From contig JAFLBV010000001.1 in assembly GCA_017302895.1 (NCBI GenBank), positions 434,001 through 498,000 on the forward strand: DNA of 64,000 nucleotides. Direction: 5' to 3'. This document shows, piece after piece, positions 50,832 through 60,206 of the stretch. Each line of letters opens with the position of its first letter. The first letter of the stretch is position 1. The position numbers and the translations under genes were made by a program. A model generated the notes under the pieces. The model saw only the letters and a program-made list of their open reading frames with translations. It ran no database searches and was not told the DNA's origin. This stretch comes from Ignavibacteria bacterium (lineage in GTDB: Bacteria; Bacteroidota; Ignavibacteria; Ignavibacteriales; Ignavibacteriaceae).

Positions 50832-51599
50832 ATGAAAGCTCAAGCATTTCTATTTTATATCGTATTTTCAATTCTCGTTAGTGCACAACCTGTGACATTT
50901 GAGATGAAGACATTTGAAAAAGTTTACAACGGCAAAAATGGGAATAAAGATTCTCTTTTTGTGTTCAAAATTACTTACCCTGAATTTACCGGGAAAGATG
51001 GTTTCGTTATCAGTGCCATTAAGATGAATGAGAATGTATCCAACCTTACGATGGGTCAAAAGGAGGGAGAAAGTCTCATGGAGCAGTTTAATTCAATGGT
51101 TGCCTTTATTTCCGAGGAAGAGGATTCATCCTGGTTTTTTGGAAACTGGAGTTTCACCACTCAGATTACGCCAGTGATGATAACCGACGATATCATGACA
51201 TTCTATTTTTCGCACGACGAGTATATGGGTGGAGCCCACCCTAATTACTTTATGGGGGCGCTAAACTTCCTGGTGAAGACAGGAGAGGAAATTACTTTCG
51301 ATCAAATCTTCAAACCCGGTGCAAAAGAAGAACTGAACCGCATGGGTGAGATTATTGTAAGAAAGGAAAGAGAAATACCCGCGAATCAGACTCTTTCAGA
51401 CTATGGATACTGGTTTGAGAATGATAAATTTGAACTGAATGAAAATTTTAGCATTTCCCATGATGCTATTACTTTTACTTTCAATCCTTATGAAGTGGGT
51501 CCTTATGCAATCGGACCTACGGATGTTAAATTTCCATGGTCGAGTGTCAAACACCTCGTCAAGGCAGACGGTCCACTTGCCAAATTAGCCGGAAAGTAA
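50832..51599 (+). CDS. Secreted DUF3298/DUF4163-domain protein
   Basis: This 255-aa protein has a signal peptide (MKAQAFLFYIVFSILVSAQP). The DUF3298-type core includes FSHDEYMGGAHPNYF, the marker Gly-Gly-Ala-His-Pro-Asn, then FLVKTGEEITFDQIFKPGA and a C-terminal YEVGPYAIGPTDVKFPWS. The same domain occurs in RsiV, an anti-sigma factor that binds lysozyme, and in many periplasmic proteins of unknown role. No anti-sigma domain or sigma gene is here. It precedes the DUF255 gene by 45 bp. Confidence 0.85.
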   Translation: MKAQAFLFYIVFSILVSAQPVTFEMKTFEKVYNGKNGNKDSLFVFKITYPEFTGKDGFVISAIKMNENVSNLTMGQKEGESLMEQFNSMVAFISEEEDSSWFFGNWSFTTQITPVMITDDIMTFYFSHDEYMGGAHPNYFMGALNFLVKTGEEITFDQIFKPGAKEELNRMGEIIVRKEREIPANQTLSDYGYWFENDKFELNENFSISHDAITFTFNPYEVGPYAIGPTDVKFPWSSVKHLVKADGPLAKLAGK

Positions 51600-51644
51600 C
51601 GGATTGAAACCCACAATGTTTTTATTTAGCAGGAGAGTATACAC

Positions 51645-53726
51645 ATGACACAGAAGAAAACCAATCGACTTGCAAACGAGAAAAGTCCATATTTGCTTCA
51701 ACACCGTTTCAATCCGGTTGACTGGTATCCCTGGGGTGCAGAGGCATTCCGAAAGGCAAAAGAAGAGGATAAACCGGTCTTTCTTTCAATCGGATATTCC
51801 ACCTGCCATTGGTGCCATGTAATGGAGCATGAGTCGTTTGAGGATGAAGTTGTGGCAAAGATATTAAACGACAGTTTTGTCTCCATCAAGGTGGACCGGG
51901 AAGAAAGACCTGATATCGATTCAATTTACATGGCCGTCTGTCAGATGATTGCGGGAAGTGGTGGCTGGCCTCTTACTGTGGTTCTGCAACCGGACAAAAA
52001 ACCGTTTTTTGCAGGTACTTATTTTCCCAAAGAGTCCCGTTACGGCAAGACCGGTCTTATCGATCTTTTGAACAAGATAATCGTTTTATGGAAGGAGAGA
52101 AGGAGCGAAATAAATGCTTCAGCTACTCAAATAACCCAGGTATTGAATGAAACGCCCGGCAGAGGCGAATCATCAAAAATCCCTGTAGAGGTATTTGATA
52201 CGGCTTTTTCACAGTTTGGCGAAAGATTCGACCCTGTGCATGGGGGATTTGGTTCTTCACCAAAGTTTCCTTCTCCCCACAACCTGATCTTTCTGCTTCA
52301 CTATTTCGTTAATTCCGGAAATCCCAAGGCATTGGAAATGGCTGAAAAAACCCTGATTTCGATGCGATTGGGAGGGATTTATGATCATTTGGGAGACGGA
52401 TTTCACCGCTACTCTACCGATGAAGAGTGGAGGTTACCCCACTTCGAAAAGATGCTGTACGATCAGGCGATGTTGATTCTGGCTTACGCGGAAGCCCTCA
52501 AAATTACCGGCGATAGCTTTTACTCCGTAACCATTGATGGAATTGTAAAATACCTTCTGAATGATATGAAATCGAAAGAGGGTGGATTCTACAGTGCCGA
52601 AGATGCAGACAGTGAGGGTGAAGAGGGGAAATTTTATGTCTGGACGATCGACGAGCTAAAAGAGATAATGCAAGAAGAGTTTGACACTTTTTCCCGGTTG
52701 TTCGAGGTGGACGAAAGAGGCAATTTCATCGACAAAGTGAGAGGCGGATACACGGGTGAAAATGTTATTTTCCTAACCGAGCCGCTTGAAAAGATGGCTG
52801 TTGATCAGGGTGCGGAACCGGATCATTTTACCTCAAAATTTGAGGCATACAGAGAGAAACTTCTGGCGGTAAGAAATGAGAGAATCCGGCCGTCACTTGA
52901 TGACAAAATTCTTACTGACTGGAATGGACTTCTGATGGCTGCCCTCGCATCCGCAGGAAGAGTTTCAAAAAAGCATGAATACATTCTGGAAGCTGAGAGA
53001 ATTCATCTCTTCATAGAAAGAAAAATGGTCACAAACGGACTCCTTTTCCACCGGTACAGAATGGGCGATTTGGCAATTCCTGCTTTTCTTGACGATTTTG
53101 CGTTTTATCAGCTCGGTTTAATCGAGTTGTATCGTGCAACTTTCGATGCTATTTATCTCCTTAGAGCAAGGAATTATGTATCCACCATGCTAAATTACTT
53201 TTTGGACAAGAAGAACGGCGGCTTTTTTCAAACATCGGAACTTTCAGAGGATCTTCCTGCAAGATGGAAGGATGTTTACGATGGCGCCATTCCATCGGGA
53301 AATTCGGTTGCGTTGAAAGTCCTGATTGCATTATATCATTATCTCGGTGATGCTTCATTCCTGAACCATGCAGAAAATCTGATTGCATCATTCACTAAGA
53401 ATATCGAACGGGCACCATTTGCGCACGCATATTTTCTGCATGCCATCGAGCCACTGATTTATCCTTCTTACGAACTCGTGATTGCAGGTGAGGCAGATCA
53501 TCCCGAGATAAAAGCCGCTCTGGTCGAATTGGGCAAGCCGGCTTACGAAAATGTATTTGTCATTCTGAAAGATAAGAAAAACAGCAAAATTCTGGCTGAA
53601 ATCGCTCCTTTTACTTCGACCATGGATATAACAGAAGGAGGGTGTTTCTTTTATCTGTGCAGTAATTCGGTCTGTGAACTGCCGGTTCCAACTGCAAAGG
53701 AACTGTTCTTTAAGATGGAAAAATAG
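51645..53726 (+). CDS. DUF255 thioredoxin-like/six-hairpin glycosidase-fold protein (YyaL type)
   Basis: This 693-aa protein has an N-terminal thioredoxin-like DUF255 domain (about 1-165) with [19 protein letters not shown] (Cys54, Cys57) and [11 protein letters not shown] long alpha/alpha-barrel with glycosidase-fold features follows ([52 protein letters not shown]). Bacterial YyaL and animal SPATA20 share this layout; their biochemical function is unclear. No signal peptide is seen, so it is cytoplasmic. Length is standard for the family. Confidence 0.93.
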   Translation: MTQKKTNRLANEKSPYLLQHRFNPVDWYPWGAEAFRKAKEEDKPVFLSIGYSTCHWCHVMEHESFEDEVVAKILNDSFVSIKVDREERPDIDSIYMAVCQMIAGSGGWPLTVVLQPDKKPFFAGTYFPKESRYGKTGLIDLLNKIIVLWKERRSEINASATQITQVLNETPGRGESSKIPVEVFDTAFSQFGERFDPVHGGFGSSPKFPSPHNLIFLLHYFVNSGNPKALEMAEKTLISMRLGGIYDHLGDGFHRYSTDEEWRLPHFEKMLYDQAMLILAYAEALKITGDSFYSVTIDGIVKYLLNDMKSKEGGFYSAEDADSEGEEGKFYVWTIDELKEIMQEEFDTFSRLFEVDERGNFIDKVRGGYTGENVIFLTEPLEKMAVDQGAEPDHFTSKFEAYREKLLAVRNERIRPSLDDKILTDWNGLLMAALASAGRVSKKHEYILEAERIHLFIERKMVTNGLLFHRYRMGDLAIPAFLDDFAFYQLGLIELYRATFDAIYLLRARNYVSTMLNYFLDKKNGGFFQTSELSEDLPARWKDVYDGAIPSGNSVALKVLIALYHYLGDASFLNHAENLIASFTKNIERAPFAHAYFLHAIEPLIYPSYELVIAGEADHPEIKAALVELGKPAYENVFVILKDKKNSKILAEIAPFTSTMDITEGGCFFYLCSNSVCELPVPTAKELFFKMEK

Positions 53727-53786
53727 ATTCGAATATCTGACCGAAATTACAATTATTAATTATTAACCTTTATAAATGGAACATAC

Positions 53787-55031
53787 ATGAGTATTAAAAG
53801 ACTGTTATTTATCCTGATTTTATTTATTTCGAGCTTGATGTCACAGGATACAATACTGTTTATGTCCTATAATTTGCTAAGTTACCCGGGAACCGATGCT
53901 TCAACCAGAAATGGCTATTACAAAACAATTACTCAGGCTGTGAAACCCGATATTCTGGTAGTTCAGGAGATTACATCTCAAATCGGTGTTGATGGCTTTT
54001 TAGTAAATGTATTGAAGACTTTCTCGCCGAATTATAATAAAGGGGCATTTCTCGACGGTCCCGACAGCGATAATGCCATATTTTATGACAGTACAAAATT
54101 TGATTATTTGAGTAATACTGCCTATCCGACAGAGTTGAGGACGATTAACCTCTTTCAGGTGAGGCACAAAGTTACCCTCGATACTCTCTTTATTTTTTCA
54201 GTCCATCTTAAAGCGAGTACGGGTGCGACCAACGAAGCACAGCGGGGCAGGGAAGTGGATGTGTTGCGAAATGTAACAAACAGTTATCCTCCCGGAAGGA
54301 ACTTCCTTGTTTGCGGTGATTTCAATATTTATGGTTCAACAGAGGTTGCCTATCAAAAATTAAAAGCTGTAACTGCAGGTACACAGGGCCATTTTATTGA
54401 TCCGATAGTGATGTCGGGTACTTTCAATCAGTCACAGTATGCAATCCACCACACCCAATCACCAAGAACCCGGCAGTTTGGTGGCGGTTCAACGGGTGGT
54501 ATGGATGACCGTTTTGATATGATACTTTTCTCACAGGCAATTTCCGATACAGGCGGTATAGAATATGTAAGGAATTCGAACACTGCGTACGGGAATGACG
54601 GACAGCATTATAACGATTCGATCAATCGTCCTCCAAATACGGCAGTAGGTCAAACGATCGCAAATGCAATTCATTATGCATCCGATCATATTCCGGTTTA
54701 TCAGAAATTTATATTCAAGCAAACCCCTGTGAGTGTTGAGAACGAGGTGATCCCCGGTTCATTTTATGTTGAGAATGCATATCCAAACCCGTTCAATCCC
54801 TCCACAACAATCGCTTGGAACCTTCCTTCAACAGGAATGGTTAAGTTGTCATTTTATAATGCGTTAGGACAGCTTGTTTCAACTGAATCTATGGGTATGA
54901 TGGCTGCCGGCAAGGGAAGTTATATCTGGGATGCAAGCGGATTGTCTTCCGGAATATATTTCGCCAGAGTGGAGTTTCTGTCAGAAACCGGAAGCTATTC
55001 ACAGTTTGTGAAATTGAATTTGATGAAGTAG
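53787..55031 (+). CDS. Secreted endonuclease/exonuclease/phosphatase-fold protein with T9SS sorting domain
   Basis: This 414-aa protein has a signal peptide (MSIKRLLFILILFISSLMSQ). An EEP-fold domain (about 24-315) shows LFMSYNLLSYPGTD, ILVVQEITSQIG with the metal-binding Glu, FSVHLKAST, LVCGDFNIYGS and the terminal SDHIPVY catalytic His. A type A sorting domain completes it (YPNPFNPSTTIAWNLPSTG, YNALGQLVS, SSGIYFARVEF). It is therefore likely a surface or released nuclease or phosphodiesterase. A possible nutrient-scavenging or DNA-degrading role is an inference. Followed by a terminator shared with pfkA. Confidence 0.92.
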   Translation: MSIKRLLFILILFISSLMSQDTILFMSYNLLSYPGTDASTRNGYYKTITQAVKPDILVVQEITSQIGVDGFLVNVLKTFSPNYNKGAFLDGPDSDNAIFYDSTKFDYLSNTAYPTELRTINLFQVRHKVTLDTLFIFSVHLKASTGATNEAQRGREVDVLRNVTNSYPPGRNFLVCGDFNIYGSTEVAYQKLKAVTAGTQGHFIDPIVMSGTFNQSQYAIHHTQSPRTRQFGGGSTGGMDDRFDMILFSQAISDTGGIEYVRNSNTAYGNDGQHYNDSINRPPNTAVGQTIANAIHYASDHIPVYQKFIFKQTPVSVENEVIPGSFYVENAYPNPFNPSTTIAWNLPSTGMVKLSFYNALGQLVSTESMGMMAAGKGSYIWDASGLSSGIYFARVEFLSETGSYSQFVKLNLMK

Positions 55032-55040
55032 AAATAAAAA

Positions 55041-55080
55041 GAGGCTGCCTGATTTAGAAAACCGGGAAGCCTCTTTTTTT
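55041..55080. terminator. Bidirectional terminator between the T9SS nuclease and pfkA
   Basis: GAGGCT (55041-55046, preceded by AAAAA) pairs with AGCCTC (55068-55073, followed by at least eight T) around a 21-base partly paired loop. T-tracts flank both sides when read in either direction, so it can stop the plus-strand nuclease transcript and the minus-strand pfkA transcript. Confidence 0.85.
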
Positions 55081-55095
55081 TAATGTAAGGGGGGA

Positions 55096-56208
55096 TTATT
55101 CGCCGAAGCAGATACCGAGTTCACGGGCAGTTCTGACTGTATCACCGTTCGGATCAACCAGTCTGAGTTTACCTATGGCTTGCTCAATTGGTATATAAGT
55201 CATTCTTGGTGGTGCACTTGCGACCATCACACCTGAATGTCCTTCTTCAAGAGCTCTAACTGCAGCCGCTCCAAATCTAAGGGAGAGGAGCCGGTCAAAT
55301 GTAGTAGGGCTTCCGCCTCTAAGCAAATGTCCAAGTATTGCGGTTCTCACTTCTTTTTTAGTGAGATCCTGAAGCTGGACTGCGACTCTCTCGGCAGCGC
55401 CGCCCAGTCGTTCAGCTTTTCCGGCTTCCTTTTCGATAACCGCATAACCGCCATCTTTTGGGAAAGCACCTTCAGCCACGACAACTATTGCATAATCTTT
55501 CTCTTCTGTGAAGGAATTGTGAAGATGTTCTGCAACAACTTTAATGTCGTAGGGGATCTCGGGTATGAGAATAACATCTGCAGAACCTGAAACACCCGAG
55601 TTAAGAGCTATCCAGCCTGCATATCTTCCCATCACTTCAACTACGAGTATTCTCTTGTGTGCTTTTGCCGTGTAGTGAAGTCTGTCGATACATTCAGTCG
55701 CAAATGAGACTGCTGTATCGAAACCGAAAGTGATGCTTGTTCCGTCAAGATCGTTGTCAATTGTTTTGGGCACGCCGACAATTCTGACACCTTTTTTAGC
55801 AAATTCATTTGCCATTGAAAGAGAGCCGTCACCACCGATAGCAACTACTGCATCGATATTATTTCTTTTTAATCCATCAACTATTTCGTCTGATCTGTCA
55901 ACTTCAACAACAGTACCGTTGGCAGTTTTCATAGGAAACTTTAGGGGATTTCCTCTGTTTGTTGTGCCGAGTATGGTACCACCCATCGCCGTGATATCTT
56001 TCACAAGCTCCGGGGTGAGTCTTATTAGTCCATCTCCGTTTGGGTAGTGAGCCGGAAGAAAAACGCCGTTATAGCCGTCTTTGATCCCGTAAACTTCCCA
56101 TCCTCTTTTGATTGCAGCCATCGTTACCGCCTTTATAACGGCGTTCAGTCCGGGGGCATCTCCACCACCGGTGTTAACTGCAATTCTTTTTATTTCTCCA
56201 CTATTCAT
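55096..56208 (-). CDS. pfkA: 6-phosphofructokinase
   Basis: This 370-aa group A phosphofructokinase phosphorylates fructose 6-phosphate in glycolysis. Seen: IAVNTGGGDAPGLNAVI near 9-25, the donor-site VVAIGGDGSLSMANE, catalytic Asp in PKTIDNDLDG (Asp151), and MGRYAGWIAL. The donor site combines Gly128 (ATP-type, from GGDGS) with Lys148 (found in PPi-type and in ATP-type actinobacterial enzymes, where E. coli has Gly). ATP as donor is most likely but not certain. It stands alone with a shared terminator; the 38-bp gap before it has an inverted repeat TTCGATT/AATCGAA (56226-56246). Confidence 0.95.
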   Translation of the reverse strand: MNSGEIKRIAVNTGGGDAPGLNAVIKAVTMAAIKRGWEVYGIKDGYNGVFLPAHYPNGDGLIRLTPELVKDITAMGGTILGTTNRGNPLKFPMKTANGTVVEVDRSDEIVDGLKRNNIDAVVAIGGDGSLSMANEFAKKGVRIVGVPKTIDNDLDGTSITFGFDTAVSFATECIDRLHYTAKAHKRILVVEVMGRYAGWIALNSGVSGSADVILIPEIPYDIKVVAEHLHNSFTEEKDYAIVVVAEGAFPKDGGYAVIEKEAGKAERLGGAAERVAVQLQDLTKKEVRTAILGHLLRGGSPTTFDRLLSLRFGAAAVRALEEGHSGVMVASAPPRMTYIPIEQAIGKLRLVDPNGDTVRTARELGICFGE

Positions 56209-56246
56209 AATTCATTCCTTTTTGGTTCGATTGTCTATTAATCGAA

Positions 56247-56597
56247 TTAATGAGCTTCGTAAAGCCCGATCTTATTCCCGTCAGGATCTTGAATAACAGC
56301 ATACCAGCCATAAACAGGGATAACAGTTTTATCCTTGAAGATAGATCCGCCATTATTTTTGATCAGTTTTGTTGTATCCTCTATATCGTCAACCAAAATG
56401 TGGAATACAGGTGAATCACCATGTGTAACTTCTTTAACTTTGCGAACACCAATGGTTGTACCCTGACGACTGTTGCAAAGCAGATATCCATTACCAAACT
56501 CTTTTAGGTCCCATCCAAACACGGCTTCAAAAAACTTTTTTGATCTTTCAACATCGGTTGCCGGAATTTCAACATGAGCGATAAGGTGATGCGACAT
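56247..56597 (-). CDS. VOC (glyoxalase/bleomycin resistance) superfamily protein
   Basis: This 116-aa single VOC domain has IAHVEIPATDVERSKKFFEA at the N-terminus, GWDLKEFGNGYLLC, and a C-terminal WYAVIQDPDGNKIGLYE. The metal-binding positions include His8 and the C-terminal Glu; a central histidine (FHILVDDIEDT) is also present. Members range from lyases to binding proteins; the substrate here is unknown. It is monocistronic in a stretch of small genes. The 194-bp gap upstream is AT-rich with nothing I can support. Confidence 0.88.
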   Translation of the reverse strand: MSHHLIAHVEIPATDVERSKKFFEAVFGWDLKEFGNGYLLCNSRQGTTIGVRKVKEVTHGDSPVFHILVDDIEDTTKLIKNNGGSIFKDKTVIPVYGWYAVIQDPDGNKIGLYEAH

Positions 56598-56791
56598 AAA
56601 TAATCTCCAATTTATATTTGTGTAACAATATCTTAAAAAAGATTTTCTAAAATATAATTATACTAAAATTTGCGATTTTTACAGTAGTGATGGAGTGAGA
56701 AAAATTGAAATGATGTGATGGAAGGTTAAAAAATAGATAGATTCGGGAAGAAAATCGATCGAAAATCTTCCCGTTTCTTTGCTGAAAATGG

Positions 56792-57220
56792 TTATTCTTC
56801 GTTATGAATTTGGAAGGAATGAGTGATAGTCATGGCTTTTTCGTACATCTTGGTGACCCCACAATACTTGGTCTGGGAGAGTTCAATTGCCCGTTCCACA
56901 TCTGACTCCTTGATTCCCTTACCCTTAAAGATATAATCGATGTTCATCGAAGTGTAAACTTTCGGATGATCATCAGACATTTCTGCTGTGATGTTAATTT
57001 CAAAGGATCTGACATCAATTCTTTTTTTCTGAAGAATTGAAACAACATCACTCCCTGTGCATCCAGCGAGAGCGAGTAACATCAATTCTTTTGGACGAAT
57101 TCCGGCGTTGCTTCCGCCAAAATCTTCGGGGCCATCCATTGTTATCCAGTGATTTGAGTCGGTTTTACCGACAAAACTGATTCCGTTTATTTGTTTTACA
57201 TAAGCTTTTACTTGTGACAT
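56792..57220 (-). CDS. OsmC/Ohr family peroxide-reducing protein
   Basis: This 142-aa OsmC-like protein carries the two redox cysteines: ELMLLALAGCTGSDVVSILQ (Cys about 54) and SQTKYCGVTKMYEKAM (Cys about 120). It fits the YhfA/OsmC-like branch, which lacks the Ohr-specific motifs. Relatives reduce organic hydroperoxides with lipoyl or thiol donors, though the YhfA branch is less well defined. It is divergent from the 146-aa plus-strand gene at 57355. Confidence 0.9.
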   Translation of the reverse strand: MSQVKAYVKQINGISFVGKTDSNHWITMDGPEDFGGSNAGIRPKELMLLALAGCTGSDVVSILQKKRIDVRSFEINITAEMSDDHPKVYTSMNIDYIFKGKGIKESDVERAIELSQTKYCGVTKMYEKAMTITHSFQIHNEE

Positions 57221-57354
57221 ATATTCTCCAATTAAATAATTTCCTTACAGTTGGATTGTAATATTCGAAAAAAGATTCAAATTATTGAATATGCTTTGAA
57301 ATTTATAAAACAAAAGTGTAAGTTTAACCCTGAAAAATTTGAAATGGAGCTAAA

Positions 57355-57795
57355 ATGCACGCACTGCTTAAGAAAATGAATTTTAAAGGACACGGTCCCA
57401 TTCTTCTGATAAATCACCCTGAAGAGTTTAAACATCTGATCGATGAGTTTCAACCTGAAACGGGTGTTCACTGTAAATCATGCTTGAACAAATATCCCTT
57501 TTCACTCGTTTTTGTAAAGTCTGCAGAGGATATTTTAGAGCAGGCCTCCAAAGTGGATGCGATCCTGGAACAGGATGGTTTGAACTGGTGGGCTTATCCG
57601 AAAAAGAGCTCCAAAAAATACAAGGTTGATATCGATCGTGACAATGGCTGGCAAGTGCTTGGCGATCTGGGATATGAACCGGTCCGCATGGTTGCCATAG
57701 ATGAAGACTGGTCTGCAGTCAGGTTCCGGAAAGCCTCATTGATAAAAAACATGAAACGGGATGAAAGCTGGAGAATGAGTAAGAAAAAGGATTAG
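57355..57795 (+). CDS. Conserved hypothetical protein, Bacteroidota type
   Basis: This 146-aa soluble protein begins MHALLKKMNFKGHGPILLIN. It contains a Cys pair (HCKSCL), then WWAYPKKSSKKYKVDIDRDN, GWQVLGDLGYEPVRMVAID and DWSAVRFRKASLIK. The RD-x-GW ... VR-x-VAID-x-x-WSA-x-RFR pattern is common in uncharacterised Bacteroidota proteins with no assigned function. It is monocistronic, with a strong terminator. Confidence 0.82.
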   Translation: MHALLKKMNFKGHGPILLINHPEEFKHLIDEFQPETGVHCKSCLNKYPFSLVFVKSAEDILEQASKVDAILEQDGLNWWAYPKKSSKKYKVDIDRDNGWQVLGDLGYEPVRMVAIDEDWSAVRFRKASLIKNMKRDESWRMSKKKD

Positions 57796-57814
57796 TTTAA
57801 ATGAAGTTTTAAAG

Positions 57815-57861
57815 AAAACCGGGATACAGTTTCTAACAAAGCTGAATCCCGGTTTTTTTTT
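57815..57861. terminator. Bidirectional terminator between convergent genes
   Basis: AAAACCGGGAT (57815-57825) pairs with ATCCCGGTTTT (57846-57856), followed by more T to 57861. The long loop contains a second small pair. It lies 20 bp after the plus-strand stop and 9 bp from the stop of the minus-strand peptidase gene, so it can serve both. Confidence 0.9.
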
Positions 57862-57869
57862 CTATGGGT

Positions 57870-59354
57870 TTATTTCACAAGCCTGAGTACAGGATATTTT
57901 GTTCCTGCTTTTATGAGATAATCAAAGTATTTGTAAGTAGCAAGCCCGATGATACTTTTTGGTTCAAGAGCCTGTACAACTACATTTCCACCCAACTGCC
58001 GGGTTGTGAGGAGGTAATAATCGCCTTTCAGTTCCTTTGAAGTGAGTGTGGCAGTTGAATAACCGGGATTAATTACTATATCTCCTTCAAAATCCATCGA
58101 ATCAATCTTTGTAATCATATACTCCTCGATACGATCGGATTTATCGGGTGAATATTTTGTCATAATAAATTTATGCCGGTTAGCCCAGTTTACAAGCTCT
58201 TTGTCGTCAGCGGGAATGAGGTAGCCTGCCGGTTTCACCACATCAAAAACCGATTTGACAACGGGACGATAGTCGTTCACAAAAACAACAGTGTCTTTTC
58301 CGGTTGCCAAGGTGAGAAGGTGCATCTCAAGTTTTTTACCGTTTCCGGTGTGTATCATTTGAATTGCAACTTTTTCAGGTGATCCATCCACGATTTTCTT
58401 CTTCTCGACCTCCACCATTTCCTTGATTTTTCCTGCATTTTCGAACATAAATTTAAGATATGCAGTCATACCGGTTTTTTGCGAGTTTGACCTTGTTTTG
58501 ATGTTCTCAACCGAATCAATGCCGTTTTTCCCTTCCTGAATGAACGAGAGTGTGCCGAGCGATCCAAAGCCCTGTCTGCCGTCATTTATGTCGTAGGTAC
58601 TGTGTCTAATATATTCCTTTTCCGGGGGACCACCGGGGGTATATTCAGCGTATGAAAAACCGGCACTTCTTACATATTTCGCCAGGAAAGGGAGATATTC
58701 ATTTTCAGAGAAATTTCGAAGTGCTTCGGGTGTGTTTATGTTGGTCAATCTTCCGGCGGTGACATCGGAATTTTTTATGTAACCTGTTTCCATCCAGCTT
58801 TCAGAATAGGGGGAATACTCATGCACATCCATCGAGACATCAAAATTGTAACGATTGTAGAAGTTGTGCAATCCCTGATTCTCGGGTTGTAACAGGAGCA
58901 GATGATCGCGGTTCAGGTCGGCACCATTCCCGTTTCTTCTTCTGTTACCCTCATTCCCGTCGGGGTTCATCATGGGTACAATGGCTATATCAAGTTTTTC
59001 AAGGAGCGGGGAGAGGTCTCCTGAAACGAGGTCGCGGATCAGCATGAGAGCCCCTTCTTTACCGGAGGGTTCATCACCATGCTGTTGGGCAAACAGTAAA
59101 ACTTTGAGCTTGGCAGGGTCGGTACCAAATTCTTTTAGAGAAAATTTCAGAATGGGAATTTCCCTTCCTTTTGCAGAGACTGCTATCGTTTCTGTTACAA
59201 AAGGAGCTTTTGTTTTTGGAAGTTTGCCAATAAAATCAAGAACCTGGGCATGTGATGTCAGCTTTTTAAAATTTGATTCTTCCAGTGGGGTCGTAATTTT
59301 TTGGGGCAGTAAAAGAGCTGTGAGAAGCAGAAAACAGAAGGATAAACGGTTCAA
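57870..59354 (-). CDS. Secreted M14-family zinc carboxypeptidase
   Basis: This 494-aa protein starts at TTG (AAAGGA upstream) with a signal peptide (LNRLSFCFLLLTALLLPQ). The M14 core has the zinc ligands His92 and Glu95 in AQQHGDEPSGKE, the region MMNPDGNEGNRRRNGNGADL, and a later His in VSMDVHEYSPY. It would trim C-terminal residues of peptides or act on peptidoglycan stems in the periplasm or outside. The C-terminal 170 residues are a beta-rich extension of unknown role. Confidence 0.9.
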   Translation of the reverse strand: MNRLSFCFLLLTALLLPQKITTPLEESNFKKLTSHAQVLDFIGKLPKTKAPFVTETIAVSAKGREIPILKFSLKEFGTDPAKLKVLLFAQQHGDEPSGKEGALMLIRDLVSGDLSPLLEKLDIAIVPMMNPDGNEGNRRRNGNGADLNRDHLLLLQPENQGLHNFYNRYNFDVSMDVHEYSPYSESWMETGYIKNSDVTAGRLTNINTPEALRNFSENEYLPFLAKYVRSAGFSYAEYTPGGPPEKEYIRHSTYDINDGRQGFGSLGTLSFIQEGKNGIDSVENIKTRSNSQKTGMTAYLKFMFENAGKIKEMVEVEKKKIVDGSPEKVAIQMIHTGNGKKLEMHLLTLATGKDTVVFVNDYRPVVKSVFDVVKPAGYLIPADDKELVNWANRHKFIMTKYSPDKSDRIEEYMITKIDSMDFEGDIVINPGYSTATLTSKELKGDYYLLTTRQLGGNVVVQALEPKSIIGLATYKYFDYLIKAGTKYPVLRLVK

Positions 59355-59481
59355 AATATCGTCCTTTAATTTTGTGTGATTGAAAGCCTAAAATTAACAC
59401 TTTTGATTCATTCCATCCCTTCAACTTTCTCAAACAGCACGGATCAAATTAAAAAAATATTTTAGTTTGCAAACATTTCCC

Positions 59482-59527
59482 TTGACTTTGTCATTAATAC
59501 CTGTTAAATTACCCATACAAATGTATG
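59482..59527 (+). promoter_or_regulatory. lexA promoter with palindromic operator candidate
   Basis: TTGACT (59482-59487), 17 bases, then TAAATT (59505-59510) make a housekeeping promoter. Directly downstream at the predicted start of transcription lies the perfect palindrome CATAC-aaat-GTATG (59514-59527). LexA normally represses its own gene, so this is the best candidate for its binding site in this organism; the motif differs from both the E. coli and Bacillus boxes. Confidence 0.6.
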
Positions 59528-59559
59528 GTATTTTGGAAAACAAACACCCGGAACGAGAG

Positions 59560-60192
59560 ATGACAAGAAATTTAACGGAAACGCAACAGAAGATACTCCA
59601 GTTCATCATAGATTTTCGTGATGAAAAAGGGTGGCCCCCGTCTCTATCCGAGATAGCGGAAAAATTCGGCTATAAAAACCGTTCAACAGTACGGGAGCAC
59701 CTTCAGGCACTGGAGAAAAAGGGACTCATCCAAAGGGATGAAAAAACAGCAAGGGGAATTGAGCTGAAACTCGATGAAAACATGTTCGTAACCCGGCCGA
59801 TAATCGGTGAGGCTGCTGCGGGAAGTCCCGTTACAATCTATCCGGGAGCAATAGATACGGTTGATCTGCCGAATATGATAAAAATACCAAGGGAGTCGTT
59901 CCTTCTGAAGGTGAAGGGGCAGAGTCTTAAGGATGCCTATATCTTCAACGGTGATGTGATCATTGTGAATCCGAATGTGGAACCCGTAAATGGTCAGATT
60001 GTTGCGGCTGTGCTCGATGACGGTGCGGTTGTTAAGCGATACTTCAAAAAAGGGAAAAACATTGAACTGGTATCCGAGAATCCGGAGTTTCTCCCGATCA
60101 CGGTGGATGAGTCATATCGCCACTTCCATATCGTTGGAGTTGTGGTGGGGATATACCGGAGTATGGAAGCCAAACCAAACCGTTATTCTTAA
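59560..60192 (+). CDS. lexA: LexA repressor
   Basis: This 210-aa SOS repressor has an N-terminal winged helix (TETQQKILQFIIDFRDEKGW, SLSEIAEKFGYKNRSTVREH) and a C-terminal autoprotease domain. The self-cleavage site is Ala87-Gly88 in IIGEAAAGSP, and the catalytic dyad is Ser122 (VKGQSLKDA) with Lys159 (AVVKRYF). I choose ATG 59560 because it gives the family N-terminus; longer frames include the operator and are not plausible. RecA filament triggers cleavage and derepresses DNA repair genes; uvrC is in this window, but I saw no matching palindrome before it. Confidence 0.95.
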   Translation: MTRNLTETQQKILQFIIDFRDEKGWPPSLSEIAEKFGYKNRSTVREHLQALEKKGLIQRDEKTARGIELKLDENMFVTRPIIGEAAAGSPVTIYPGAIDTVDLPNMIKIPRESFLLKVKGQSLKDAYIFNGDVIIVNPNVEPVNGQIVAAVLDDGAVVKRYFKKGKNIELVSENPEFLPITVDESYRHFHIVGVVVGIYRSMEAKPNRYS

Positions 60193-60206
60193 AGGAAGCG
60201 ACCGAG

